DNA of 64,000 nt from assembly GCA_030533445.1 (NCBI GenBank), contig CM060069.1:1209756-1273755 (forward strand), read 5' to 3'. The notes beneath the pieces are model-generated. The model was not told the DNA's origin and made no database searches. It worked only from the letters and a program-made list of their open reading frames with translations. Both the position numbers and the translations under genes were made by a program. This document shows positions 54,418-64,000 of this stretch, one piece after another. Within the stretch, counting starts at the first letter, position 1, and each line of letters opens with the position of its first letter. Source of the DNA: Cyprinodon diabolis. Lineage: Eukaryota; Chordata; Actinopteri; Cyprinodontiformes; Cyprinodontidae.

Positions 54418-55400
54418 GCATTTCCACAACCTATTTCAAGTTCAGGGATCATTTTTACAGACAGAAGCATGGTTGTGCAATGGGATCTCCCGTGTCACCA
54501 ATTACAGCCAATTTGTACATGGAAGAAATGGAAAAGACACCTTTGGACACCTTCAGAGGAACACCACCAAGACATTGGTTTAGATATGTGGATGACACAT
54601 TCTTCAAGATCCAGCTAAAAAATGTGGCAGAGCGTGTCCCTACTAAAATAGAAGGGAAGCACAAAGAACAGAAACACATAGATGCTCTCCAAACCTGTGG
54701 ATACCCAAACGGGGCGTTTGTCAAATCAGCAAGAAAATACCAAAGGCAAGCAGCAGAATATAACGGTGAGAAGATTAAACCCTAAAACATCTCCATCCCA
54801 TATGTTGCTGAAGTCTCTGAAAAACTCAAGATGATTTTCTCTAAACACAAAATCCCAGAACATTTCAAACCAAACAGACCCTTAAACAGAGACTAGTCAA
54901 AGGAAGCCATCTATGTTAGGAAAAAAAACCAACCTTAAACAGAGGGGGTGGACTCCTTCCCGCTATCATCGCAACCCCAACCCCTTATTCAGCCAGGCCA
55001 ACTGTCCCTTCTAATGTGACCCCCTTTCAGAGACATAGACAGGTATGAGGCATTGCAGGCTAACAAAGAAGCCAAACGATGTGTACTCCCTTCAGAGGAC
55101 AGCACAAACAGGCTCTAACCAGAGTAGAAAAAGAAGTGTTTAAAGTTGGTTTTTCTCTCTTAACATAGATGGCTTCCTTCACGCCCCTCTCAAACCACCT
55201 ATTTTCTTTATCCAGATAGCTGGTTTGAGAGGGGCGTGAAGGAAGCCATCTATGTCAAGAGAGAAAAACCAACTTTAAACAGAGGTGGTGGACTCAGATT
55301 CCAGCTTCCAAAAACATACAATTCAATCATAGACATGATCCCTTCCAGATATCACCAAACCCCCCACCCCATCACAGAGGAACGAGGGACCTACCCGCTC
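54418..55400 (+). pseudogene. Penelope-like element fragment (RT palm and GIY-YIG tail)
   Basis: AMGSPVSPITANLYMEEMEK then HWFRYVDDTFFK are RT palm motifs of Penelope-like elements (with YVDD). SIPYVAEVSEKLKMIFSKHK follows after a stop at 54783. WFERGVKEAIYVKREKPTLN then RGGGLRFQLPKTYNSI at about 55224-55330 is the end of the GIY-YIG endonuclease region. The endonuclease tail is partly duplicated near 54900. Stops and rearrangements make it dead. Confidence 0.8.
55142..55276. repeat. 56-bp inverted repeat in the Penelope fragment
   Basis: Arms 55142-55197 and 55221-55276 are complementary with one mismatch, separated by 23 bp. The right arm is the normal endonuclease coding strand and the left arm is its inverted copy. 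Confidence 0.93.
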
Positions 55401-55779
55401 CAGCCGGTGAACAATACCTCCTTAACGACTGACCCTTAACAATCATAGACAGGTTTCAGGTATTACAGGAGACAATCCCCCCCTTGATGGCAATCCCCCC
55501 TTTAACGACCGACCCCTAGAATCATAGACAGGTTCAGATATTACAGGCTAACGATGGAACTAAACGACCCATTCATCGGTTACCATTTGCACGTTTCCAA
55601 GCAATACAAGGCCTTGTCCATATAAGACTCAAACTCACTGCGGATCCAGACATTTGAATTGGGAAAGCTTCCTGGAGAGGTGGAGAAACGTCTTCAAATC
55701 CTGGAAACCAAGTCCAGTGGATATTTTTTGAATTTTTACGGAATAACATTAAAGATGCATACATCTCCTCTTCTCTCCC

Positions 55780-58024
55780 CCCTCTGGGCAGGTCAGCTCA
55801 CAACCTGGGTCATCTCAAACCCTGTTATGTGCCTCTGGTGAAGAGGAAGCCAACGACCACAAGAACTGTGAGCAGGTGGTCAGAGGAGGCTTGTGAGGCA
55901 CTACAGGCCTGCTTTGAGGTGACTGACTGGCCTGCACTCTGTGAGCCCTACTGTGAGGACATTGATGGGCTCAAAGAGTGCATTACGGATTACATCCACT
56001 TCTGTGTGGACTGCAATGTTCCAGCTCTGACTGTCACCTGTTACCCCAACAACAAACCTTGGATCACCAAGAAAATAAAGGCCATCCTGATTGAGAAGAA
56101 GAGAGCATTTAAAAATGGCAACCGTGAGGAGGTGAGGAGAGTGCAGGGGGTACTCAAACGAAAAGTCAAGGAGGCTAAGGACAAATACATGAGAAACCTG
56201 GAGAATAAACTCTAGACCAACATGAGGGATGTGTGGAGTGGGATGAGAACCATCACAGGGTTCCAGAAGTCCACTGGTGAGGGGTTGGAAGGGTGCGTGG
56301 ACCGGGCCAATGAACTGAACTTATTTTTCAATAGGTTTGATACTGCGGCCCATCCCCCACAACCCTCCACTGCTGGCTTCCCTCCAACGACCACTCCACC
56401 TTCTTCCACTCCTCCTCCATACAGACCCCCTGTCTGCTCTTCACCACCTCAATCCACATCCACCGTCTCTACCCCTCCCCCCTGCTTCACATCATGTCCT
56501 CCACAACATGAGGACCTCACCCCTCCCCCTACTGTTACCTCTACAGTGTCCTTCACTCCTGACCTGGTGAGAAGACAGCTAACCAGACTCCACTCCGGCA
56601 AAGCTGCGGGCCCCGATGGTGTACTCCCCTGGGTGCTCAAAGCTTGTTCCAACCAGCTGTGTGGAATATTTAGCCTAGTCTTCAGCCTGAGCATGCTCCT
56701 CCAGAGAGTCCCCGTGCTGTGGAAGACGTCCTGCCTCGTTCCGGTGCTAAAGACGTCGCGCCCTAGCGACCCTCAGGACTACTGACCGGTAGCACTGATG
56801 TCCCATATCATGAAGACCTTTGAGAGGCTAGTCCTGGAGCAGCTAAGGCCCATGGTCAGGCCCTTCACTGATCCACTACAGTTCGCCTACCAGCCCCGCC
56901 TGGGAGTTGAGGACAGCATCATCTTCCTGCTGAACAGAGTCTACAATCACCTGGACAAGCCGGCGAGCACTGTGAGAATCATGTTCTTTGACTTCTCCAG
57001 CGCCTTCAACACCATCCGCCCGGCTCTACTAGGTGAGAAGATGACTGCGATGCAGGTGGAGGCCCCCATCGTGTCCTGGATTGTTGATTACCTGACGGGC
57101 AGACCGCAGTATGTACGCCTACAGAACTGTGTGTCTGACAGGGTGGTCAGCAACACTGGGGCCCCCCAGGGGACTGTCCTCTCCCCCTTCCTCTTCACCC
57201 TTTTCACCTCGGACTTCAGCTATTGCTCTGAGTCCTGCCACCTTCAGAAGTTTTCTGATGACTCAGCAATTGTTGGCTGCATTGAAAAGGGTGAGGAGGG
57301 TGAATACAGGAATGTGGTGGGCAACTTTGTCACTTGGAGTGAGCTGAACCACCTGCAGCTCAATGTGACAAAGACTAAGGAGGTAATAGTGGATCTGAGG
57401 AGGACAAAAACACCTGTGACCCCTGTTTCCATCCAGGGGGTTCCTGTTGACACTGTGGAGGAGTAGAAGTACCTGGGAGTGAACTTTAACAATAAGTTGG
57501 ACTGGACTAGAAACACCGAGGCGGTCTACAAAAAGGGCCAAAGCCGACTATTCTTCCTGAGGAGGCTGAAGTCCTTTAACATCTGTGGGACGATGCTGAG
57601 GATGTTTTATGAGTCTGTTGTTGCTAGCACGCTCTTCTTTGCTGTCACATGCTGGGGCAGTGGGCTGAGGGTCGCTGACAACAACAGACTGAACAAACTG
57701 ATCAGGAGGGCCGGTGATGCTATGGGGGAGCAGCTGGACACCCTGACCACCGTGGCAGAGAGGAGGATGCTGTCCAGGTTTCAGTCCATCTGAGACAATG
57801 ACTCACATCCTCTCCACGACACACTGGTCCAGCAGACCAGCTCCTTCAGCAGAAGACTCCTCCTACCCAGATGCACCACAGAGCGCCAAAGGAAATCATT
57901 CCTACCTGTGGTCATCAACCTATATAACGCCTCCCTCAAGTGATTCCGACCCCCCACCTCTGTAATTGACATTTATGCACTATTTTGCACGCCACGTATC
58001 ACTTTAGTTTTACATATGCATGTG

Positions 58025-58056
<32 letters not shown>
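55780..58056 (+). mobile_element. Rex1/CR1-like LINE, 5'-truncated, ending in (TA)n
   Basis: Starts in the end of the endonuclease domain (GRSAHNLGHLKPCYVPLVKR) and continues through the linker, RT and C-terminal part to a TA run at 58020-58056. RT blocks: DPLQFAYQPRLGVEDSIIFL, FFDFSSAFNTIRPALL, GAPQGTVLSPFLFTLF, and FSDDSAIVGC in place of the usual FADD. The nucleotide sequence at FSSAFNT closely resembles the region used to survey Rex1 in fishes. Confidence 0.88.
55787..57948 (+). pseudogene. Rex1-like ORF2 with four in-frame stops, no frameshift
   Basis: One frame runs from the endonuclease end to the C-terminal RKSFLPVVINLYNASLK. It is interrupted at TAG 56213, TGA 56783, TAG 57464 and TGA 57791. 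Segments: linker (SRWSEEACEALQACFEVTDW), proline-rich stretch, RT (56798-57463), YLGVNFNNKLDWTRNTEAVY thumb and a C-terminal block. The stop at 56783 sits where the family has YRPVAL, consistent with CGA to TGA. Confidence 0.88.
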
Positions 58057-58064
58057 CAAACTGT

Positions 58065-58860
58065 AACTGGAGCGTGTAACAAAAGTAATATCTTGCATGT
58101 CTTTGCTTTGAACCAGCAGTCGTTTGTATTGTGTGAGGATTTACACACCTGTAGCATTTTTGCTTTTTCCCATTTAAGGACATTTCATGCACTTTGTTTT
58201 CTAATGTTTTATTCTGTAGCTCTGATGCACCGTTTGCTGCTGTTTCCATTGAGTTAGTTCGAGTGCTTTCTTCAAATCTAGCTCTTTTTCTGACAGTAGC
58301 CTTTTCTGTGTGCTTGTGCAGTGAATGCCACGTACTAAGCGATCTCTGAAGGCATCGTTAAGTCCATCTTTAAGTCACGATGCTGCGAGAGCTTGCACAG
58401 CACGGCCATATAGTCAGAGATGGTTTCATCCTTTGTTTGGGTTCTCTTATGAAATCTGTATCTCTCACTGAATCTATGACTAGTGGTGCAGGATTTAAGT
58501 GCTTCTGTAAAATGTCAACAATGTCTTTATATGACTTGCTTGACGGTTCATCAGGGCTCAGGAGATTACACAGTAGACTGTAAGTTTTAGCTCCCAGTAA
58601 ACTGAGGAGGACAGATTTTTTTTTCATCCTCGATATATCTACTCCACTCGCTCTATGTATGATTCCCAGTTTTCACTGAACAATCAAACTCCTCTACTTT
58701 TCAAACGTCAGCCATTTCACACATGAAAAGCTTTCATTGTGTCCTTTGTACTGTAACTCACGGATCTTTTTACTTGGTTTCGTTTCTCCTTCCCTCCGGT
58801 TTAACATTTCATTCCGTGCAGTTGTTTAGGGTCCAGATTACTCGTCGCCAACTTGTTGTG
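58065..58860 (-). pseudogene. Ty3/gypsy retrotransposon gag and leader fragment
   Basis: On the - strand, LLGAKTYSLLCNLLSPDEPS then SYKDIVDILQKHLNP is the gypsy Gag capsid pattern. Other frames carry FRDRLVRGIHCTSTQKRLLS then KELDLKKALEL, and a partial zinc knuckle (KCYRC). Upstream at about 58838-58855 the - strand has TTGGCGACGAGTAATCTGG, resembling the primer-binding-site context of some gypsy elements. Several frameshifts; pol is absent. Confidence 0.7.
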
Positions 58861-58867
58861 TCTTTAG

Positions 58868-58912
58868 TCCGAGTTGGATCCTTGATTAAAAATCAAGGAT
58901 CCAACTCGGAGG
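58868..58912. repeat. perfect hairpin next to the gypsy leader
   Basis: CCGAGTTGGATCCTTGATT, a short A-rich loop, then its complement. It lies on the outer side of the gypsy leader. Confidence 0.85.
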
Positions 58913-59590
58913 TAAAATAAACAGGATCTTTACTTAGGTTCACTTGAGTTTTTCAATGTAACATATGAATATGCAGGCGGATAACCTATAGGTAAACTCA
59001 GTAACTAGGGCAGTGGCTCCGCTGAAGCAAATAGACCCACTTTATAATATATATATATATACACCAATTTATGTTATTTTGCAAGTGTAGAAACTGAACC
59101 TCTGTGGAGTTGAATTGGTTCATTAGTTTAGCTCTATTGTAAATGTGTTCGATTTAAAGGCTAATGCACAGACAGGGCGTGCATCAACAGACATTTACTT
59201 GTTATTTGATCTTGATGTTGAATCTTAAAATCATATGTAAGATGTAATTACCATAACAATGTTATCAATACATGTATATTTCATGTACATCCTCACTTTA
59301 GCACTTTTGGCTCATCTCTGTTATTCTGCTCTATTAACACATACATTCTATTGTGATGGTTTGTATAATATGTTATATTAGATGATTTATAGACTTCATT
59401 ATGACTATTCAATGTTTGGAGTCTTTTCCTTCCAAAATAAAAAAAGCATTCGTCCGTTTGACCTGCGCCATTCAGGGAGTTGGTTTTCACACTCTGGTGA
59501 ACACTGCTCCTCCTAATGGGAGCCCCATGGAGACTTGATCTCCTTCAGAGTCTAGAAGGACGAAAGCAAACAGGCTTATGGGTCAAAACG
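58913..59590. other. AT-rich intergenic stretch
   Basis: Contains a (TA)n run near 59045. It may include remains of the gypsy LTR, but no partner copy is in the window to define it. No gene recognised. Confidence 0.35.
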
Positions 59591-59848
59591 AGCTTCTTTT
59601 ATTGGATTACATTTTGACTTCTAGGCTGCTGAAGTTATTTCTAATCATTCTGAGAAAGGAAGCTTTTAACTTTATGAAACTGAGCTGGAAATTCTGCCTA
59701 AAAATGATTTCTTTATTTGGGAATTTGATGTTTTTCAACAGAAGGTCCTGGCTGACAGGAAGTGATATGTAGAACTGAGGTTGCAGGTTGGACTCCTGAT
59801 AAAAGCCAGGGAGCATGACAGGGAGGAGCATCCAGGTGTGCAGCTCCT

Positions 59849-59931
59849 CTACAGGTTGTTGAGCTCCAGCAGGGTCTGATCCAGCACCTGGTGCATGTCC
59901 AGGTTTTCCTCTTTGGCCTGAGCCAGCTTCT
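59849..59931 (-). CDS. tropomyosin terminal coding exon (9d type), gene continues beyond the window
   Basis: On the - strand an acceptor TTTTTTTCTCTGCAG precedes EKLAQAKEENLDMHQVLDQT then LLELNNL and TAG (59849-59851). This is the 27-residue alternative C-terminus of non-striated tropomyosins, forming the end of the coiled coil. The ELNNL ending is like the TPM1/TPM2 forms, while EKLAQAKEEN is like TPM4, so I give no symbol. Upstream exons (higher coordinates) were not found, and the adjoining sequence is intron or retroelement. The gene is convergent with dennd1a. AATAAA-type signals on - lie near 59598 and 59708. Confidence 0.85.
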
Positions 59932-61380
59932 CTGCAGAGAAAAAAATCCACAAATCATGAGTAGACAATAAAACCATGGAGAATAAAAAGATTGTTTGTT
60001 TCATCAGTATGTTTGAACGACAATCAGACATGTTCGACTGAAGAAACGCCTAGAAACTGGTTTGAAAAGAGATTCAGTTTGACTGAAACAAGACGGTCTA
60101 AAGGAGCCCTTTACTTTTAAATAGGCCCTCGTTAAGCGATGGAGTAGGATTCTACGGAAGAGTTTTAAGGCCATTGGGAAAAAAAAGTTGATAGATTTTA
60201 TCTTTTATTTAAGTTCACTATAGGGAAAAGGCAGAATTCTGAATTTTTTCTAAAAATTCCAATTGTTTTTTTCAGACTTCTTACTTTTTTCTCAGAAATC
60301 TGAAATTTTTCTCAAAATTCTGACATTTTTCTCAGGAGGGCCACTTCATCTGTAAGTTCGTCAATGAAGCTGAAGGCCTCTGAGGTTTGATAAAGATTTA
60401 AACAACAAAAAGGAAAACATTAAAGCATCGCAGTGGCTGCACCAATCAATGATTTTAGAATGATCAGAGGACGACTGAGGATGACGATGAGGGTTAAACC
60501 TTCGCACAGCCCTGCTGAAGCAGAAAACAGTATGAAAGAAACAGCAAACGTACCAAGACAGAGTTACATCTTGAAGATGTTACTGGAAAGAGTCAGAAGG
60601 TCAGAGTGACTCTGGAGGAGCTGCAGAGATTCACAGCTCAGGTGGAAGAATCTCTGCACAGGGAAACAGTTTGCAGTTTGTCTCCCAGAAATCTTTCACC
60701 AGAATCAGGGATGATGCTGCAGAGATGGATGGATGAATGGAAGGTTTTCCAGTTTTAGTTTCATTTCACTAGAATAAATCCTTTCCTTTGGTTTCTTTCT
60801 GCTCAGATTCAGCAAAGCATATTTACTGATCAACATCTTCTGCGTTTTCCAGTAACAGGATGTAAAGCTGCATGAAGGTAAGCGGCGTGTCGGTGCAGCA
60901 GAGGAACCGCCTACATGTTTTCATCATCAGTCCTGAACCCAGCAGTGAATGAGAAGCTGTTTGCAGATATTCATCTTTGTTTTGTTTTTAAAATCATTTT
61001 TGTTGCTCATAGATCGTACTCACAGTCTGAGATTTATCCTGGATTTACTAAAAAAGAATGAATTCAATATTTTTCAATTCAAATTTGTTTTTATTCTATT
61101 TTCCATCATAATATAAAAGTAATTGCATCAGGATGAATGGTGACATCATCAACTAGGCTCCACCCGGTTGCAGAACTACCACAGTTCTCAGCAAAAATGT
61201 ACTTTTAGTGGTACTTGAAAGGTTTACAAGATTTGGGACTGTCAGGAGCATGCAGCGCCCTCTGCTGCACAGACAGGAGAATTACAGCCAAGTCAGATTT
61301 AAGAGAGAAGTGAGGCAGCGTTTGTGACTTAATCATCTGAAGAGGCGTACCTGATGGTTTTATGCAAAAGAGATGAATGA
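59932..61380. other. presumed intron of the tropomyosin gene
   Basis: AT-rich sequence. No second tropomyosin exon (9a-type LKYKAISEELDHALNDM or exon 8) could be found on the - strand. No complete element was recognised. Confidence 0.4.
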
Positions 61381-61384
61381 ATCT

Positions 61385-61545
61385 ACAGCTCATTGTAAAG
61401 CCCAAATACGGGGCCTAGCAGGTAGGGCATAAAGCTTTGAATTTTGCTCCCTGGGCGCGGAACAATGGCAGCCCACTGCTCCCCAAGGGGAGGGGTTAAA
61501 TTTGTTGCTCTGTACTTGTGACAGTGGAATGACAATAAAACGCTG
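61385..61545 (+). repeat. interspersed repeat tail (CCCACTGCTCCC...ATGACAATAAA type)
   Basis: GCAGCCCACTGCTCCCCAAG, GGGGTTAAAT and a terminal TGACAATAAAACGCTGAAAG form a pattern common at the 3' end of fish non-LTR elements. It is followed by an A-run. Confidence 0.5.
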
Positions 61546-61619
61546 AAAGAAAAAAAATGGAATAGCTCCGTACTAAATCCCTCAGTAAGAACCCCGAGCA
61601 AACGGCTGAAAGCGGACAT

Positions 61620-64000
61620 TCTCATGGATAACTTTATTTTCTACATCTGTTTTCCTTTTAGATTACAATAATAGTTCAACAGGTTGAAAATTCTATTCAT
61701 AAAATTAAAAACCCAGCGACTAATTCAATACAATATAAATTAGAAGAGATACAGAATGGCTTTGAAGCTTACTTCCAGGGACTTTGCTCTCAAACACAGG
61801 TGGAAAGAGTAAAGATGGAAACATTTTTCCAGAAAATGAACATTTCCAAACGGACAAGTGAGCAAAGATGAAAGCAGCCAAGTCCATCTCAAACCAGGGA
61901 AAAGCACGGGTCCAGATGGGTTTCCTACAGGGTGGTCTTTGGTGCTGAGGGACTCACTGGTCCCTATGCTGCAGTCTAGCTTTAACTGGGCCCTTAAAAG
62001 GAATAGAACACCTCCCCTCTGGAGAGAAGCAATAATTTCACTCATACCAAAAGAGCGAAAGAATAGATCCGAATGCAGAAGCTAAAGGCCAGTAAGCGTG
62101 TTAAACCCGGACTATAAGATTTTTACACATATAGTGCAGTGGCAGCTGGTGGAGTTTGTTCCAGGGGGCGCTATAAATTTAAAATAGACGTATACCAAAA
62201 ACCAATTAAACGTATACTAGGTTATCACACAATTTTTGTATTATTCATTTTTGTCCATAAATCTTGCCCTTCTGAGGCTGTGAAGGTAAATCTGTGTTTC
62301 CATGGTAATAATGTACCAGTTTAATAATGGAGAAGCTATTAGTCAGCTTTATATTTTTTTTAATATATAAAAACTATTTTCTCAGAATGTGTTTATTTAA
62401 GAGCAACTATGCAAATGAACAAACATCTGGAAACAGTCGACTATATTCTATTATTTTCCATGTGAATCCCAGATTGTTCATTCTTCTTTTCCAAAAAGTG
62501 CTTTAAATCAGTCCTAGCTGTCTTTATCCACGCTGGCTCACTGACCTTTCAAAAAGGAGGCAGAGAAAGTAGAATAAAGCCTTAGCCTCGCTGCATGCAG
62601 TTAGCCTAGCCTTGGAGCTAAACCAGGTCCTGGAAAAGGACGTTTCGTGTGCCATTCTCTCTAAAGAAAAATATGCGCCCTCTATTGGCCAGAAACCACT
62701 AATTTAGAGGCCAAACGAAGAGAAGGACTGTTAGCAAACATCATTAGCCTCGATCAGACGGGTTTTATTAATCAGAGACAAACTCAGGATAATATCAGAC
62801 GGACTTTACCTGTAATCAGTCATAAAAGAGAACAGGGCTTGGAAGCAGTTTTAGGAGGACTAGATGTGGAAAAGGCGTTTGATGGCGTGAATTGGTCTTT
62901 TTTGTTTAGAGTCCTAGACGAGTTTGGTTTCCATGACTCCTTTATTAAGACAATAGAAGCTGTTCATGGCAGCCTGAGGGCCAGACTTAAAATGAATGGT
63001 GACATTTCTAACTCATTTTCATTGGAACGGCGAACAAGGCAGGGTTGTCCAATTAGCCCCCTGCTGTTAGCCATCTTTATTAAGCCGCAGAGTCAATGGA
63101 TAAGAGAGAATAAGAAGATTAAAGGAATACATATGAAATGAGAACTAAACATTTCCTTGTTTGCAGACGACATATTGATACAGTTATCCAGAACAATCAT
63201 TGATTAACTAGTTTTCACTTTTTGAATAATGGGGATCTTTTTCAGTTTCTCAGTTTTAATTACAGTCCCTCAGAGATATAATTTGAGTTGGGAAGCCGAA
63301 TCCATGAGGTATTGTCCCATGTCCCGTGTCCCATATTATCCCATGTTCAAAAGATCATTACATCGCAGCTCCGTTAGAATTTTGGTGCAATCCAGAATAT
63401 AGAGCCAGATGGAAGGAGATAGAGGTTCAAGCAGCAATAGGGGAAAAAATTAAGTGATCTGGAAAACTCCTGCATCAGTTTACCACATGAAATGTGGAAT
63501 AAGGAAATAACTCAAAGGAATTTGAAAGAAGCAATTGAAATACTGAGACGATGTGCATTTGTATTTCTGGTCAAAAATTTATCTCTAAACTCTACAAGGG
63601 TTTGCATCAAATGAGGGACAGAACACTGCAGGTAAGGCAGAAATGGGAGAGAACTTTAAGAGAAGAAGATTGGGAAAAATGATGCAGATAAAACGGAAAA
63701 CTTCAAATTCAACTCAATGGAGAGAGTTCTGTTGGAAAACTTTCAGTAGATTCTTTATCACTCCAGCATAATAAATACACTATAGTAATTCATCAATAAG
63801 TTGGAGACAATGTGGGGCCAATCATCATCACATATTCTGGTCTTGTCCATTATTTTTACCTTTCTGACAGGAGATCTAGAACATAATACAAAATGTAGTT
63901 TGTGTCGTTAGATTTTGGCCTTTTACCACCATCACAAAATCTATCCTCTAATGACAAATATTTATGTTAGATACTAAGAGCTGCTTCTAGAAAAGCTGTA
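61620..64000 (+). mobile_element. decayed L1/Tx1-like LINE ORF2, interrupted and cut by window end
   Basis: GKSTGPDGFPTGWSLVLRDS then NWALKRNRTPPLWREAIISL and IPKE at 61890-62060 are the RT N-terminal blocks. LEAKR...IISLDQTGFINQRQTQDN follows at 62708-62800, then LDVEKAFDGVNWSFLFRVL (catalytic Asp), RTRQGCPISPLLLAIF and SLFADDILIQLS (62839-63185). The zinc-binding-like tail GANHHHIFWSCPLF lies near 63815. There are many stops. A 565-bp hAT-like element sits inside. Confidence 0.82.
62137..62701. mobile_element. hAT-like non-autonomous element within the L1-like LINE
   Basis: Starts CAGTGGCAGCTGGTGGAG and ends CCAGAAACCACTA (reverse complement TAGTGGTTTCTGG). GGGGGCGC and TGCGCCCTC lie at equal depth from each end. 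Flanks ATATAGTG and ATTTAGAG match at 6 of 8 positions. It splits the LINE between KIFTH and LEAKR. No coding sequence. Confidence 0.6.

Noticed and set aside
59578..60031. Longer - strand frames extending upstream of the tropomyosin exon
   Set aside because: Sequence beyond 59931 on - is the polypyrimidine tract and intron; the coiled-coil homology begins exactly at the acceptor.

Overview
This is teleost fish genomic DNA. The intron-rich vertebrate gene, the Tc1/mariner, hAT, Rex1/CR1-like, Penelope, L1/Tx1-like, gypsy and DIRS elements, and the abundant minisatellites all fit a ray-finned fish. I cannot fix the species. Intergenic and intronic sequence is AT-leaning, and much of the window is tandem or interspersed repeat.

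The backbone is one essentially complete + strand gene, dennd1a (DENN domain-containing 1A / connecdenn 1), from the start codon at 979 to the stop at 52998. I can place 23 coding exons, all joined by GT-AG introns with consistent phases. They give a protein of about 964 residues (about 2.9 kb of CDS in a 52 kb gene). A GC-rich promoter with a ZNF143-like box and CRE-like sites lies at about 780-980. Two polyadenylation signals follow the stop.

The introns carry the accessory content. Intron 1 (1-11 kb) holds a degenerate Tc1 transposon with TA duplication, a broken THAP-domain sequence, LINE fragments and copies of a teleost retroposon-like repeat. Intron 5 holds an 18-bp minisatellite split in two by an insert. 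Intron 8 holds a small minisatellite. Intron 10 holds a truncated hAT with a BED finger. Intron 12 holds a 36-bp array of about 90 copies interrupted by a young Tc1 with one frameshift, followed by a 5-kb GC-rich minisatellite with higher-order structure and a retroposon insert. Intron 15 holds a 23-bp array. Intron 16 holds a 5.5-kb DIRS-type tyrosine-recombinase retrotransposon with inverted terminal repeats and an internal complementary region. Intron 18 holds a piggyBac-like MITE. Intron 22 holds a 4-kb array of 32-bp units.

Downstream of dennd1a (53-64 kb) is a retroelement graveyard: a Penelope-like fragment with a large hairpin, a Rex1/CR1-like LINE, a gypsy gag/leader fragment, and an L1/Tx1-like LINE carrying a hAT-like MITE. 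Inside it, on the - strand, is the last coding exon (9d type) of a tropomyosin gene at 59849-59931. The rest of that gene is not visible and should lie to the right, so the two host genes are convergent.

The most notable structures are the DIRS element, whose internal region is the exact complement of its two ends joined through a shared GAA, and the concentration of six unrelated minisatellites (roughly 14 kb) in the introns of one gene, three of which have themselves been hit by mobile insertions.
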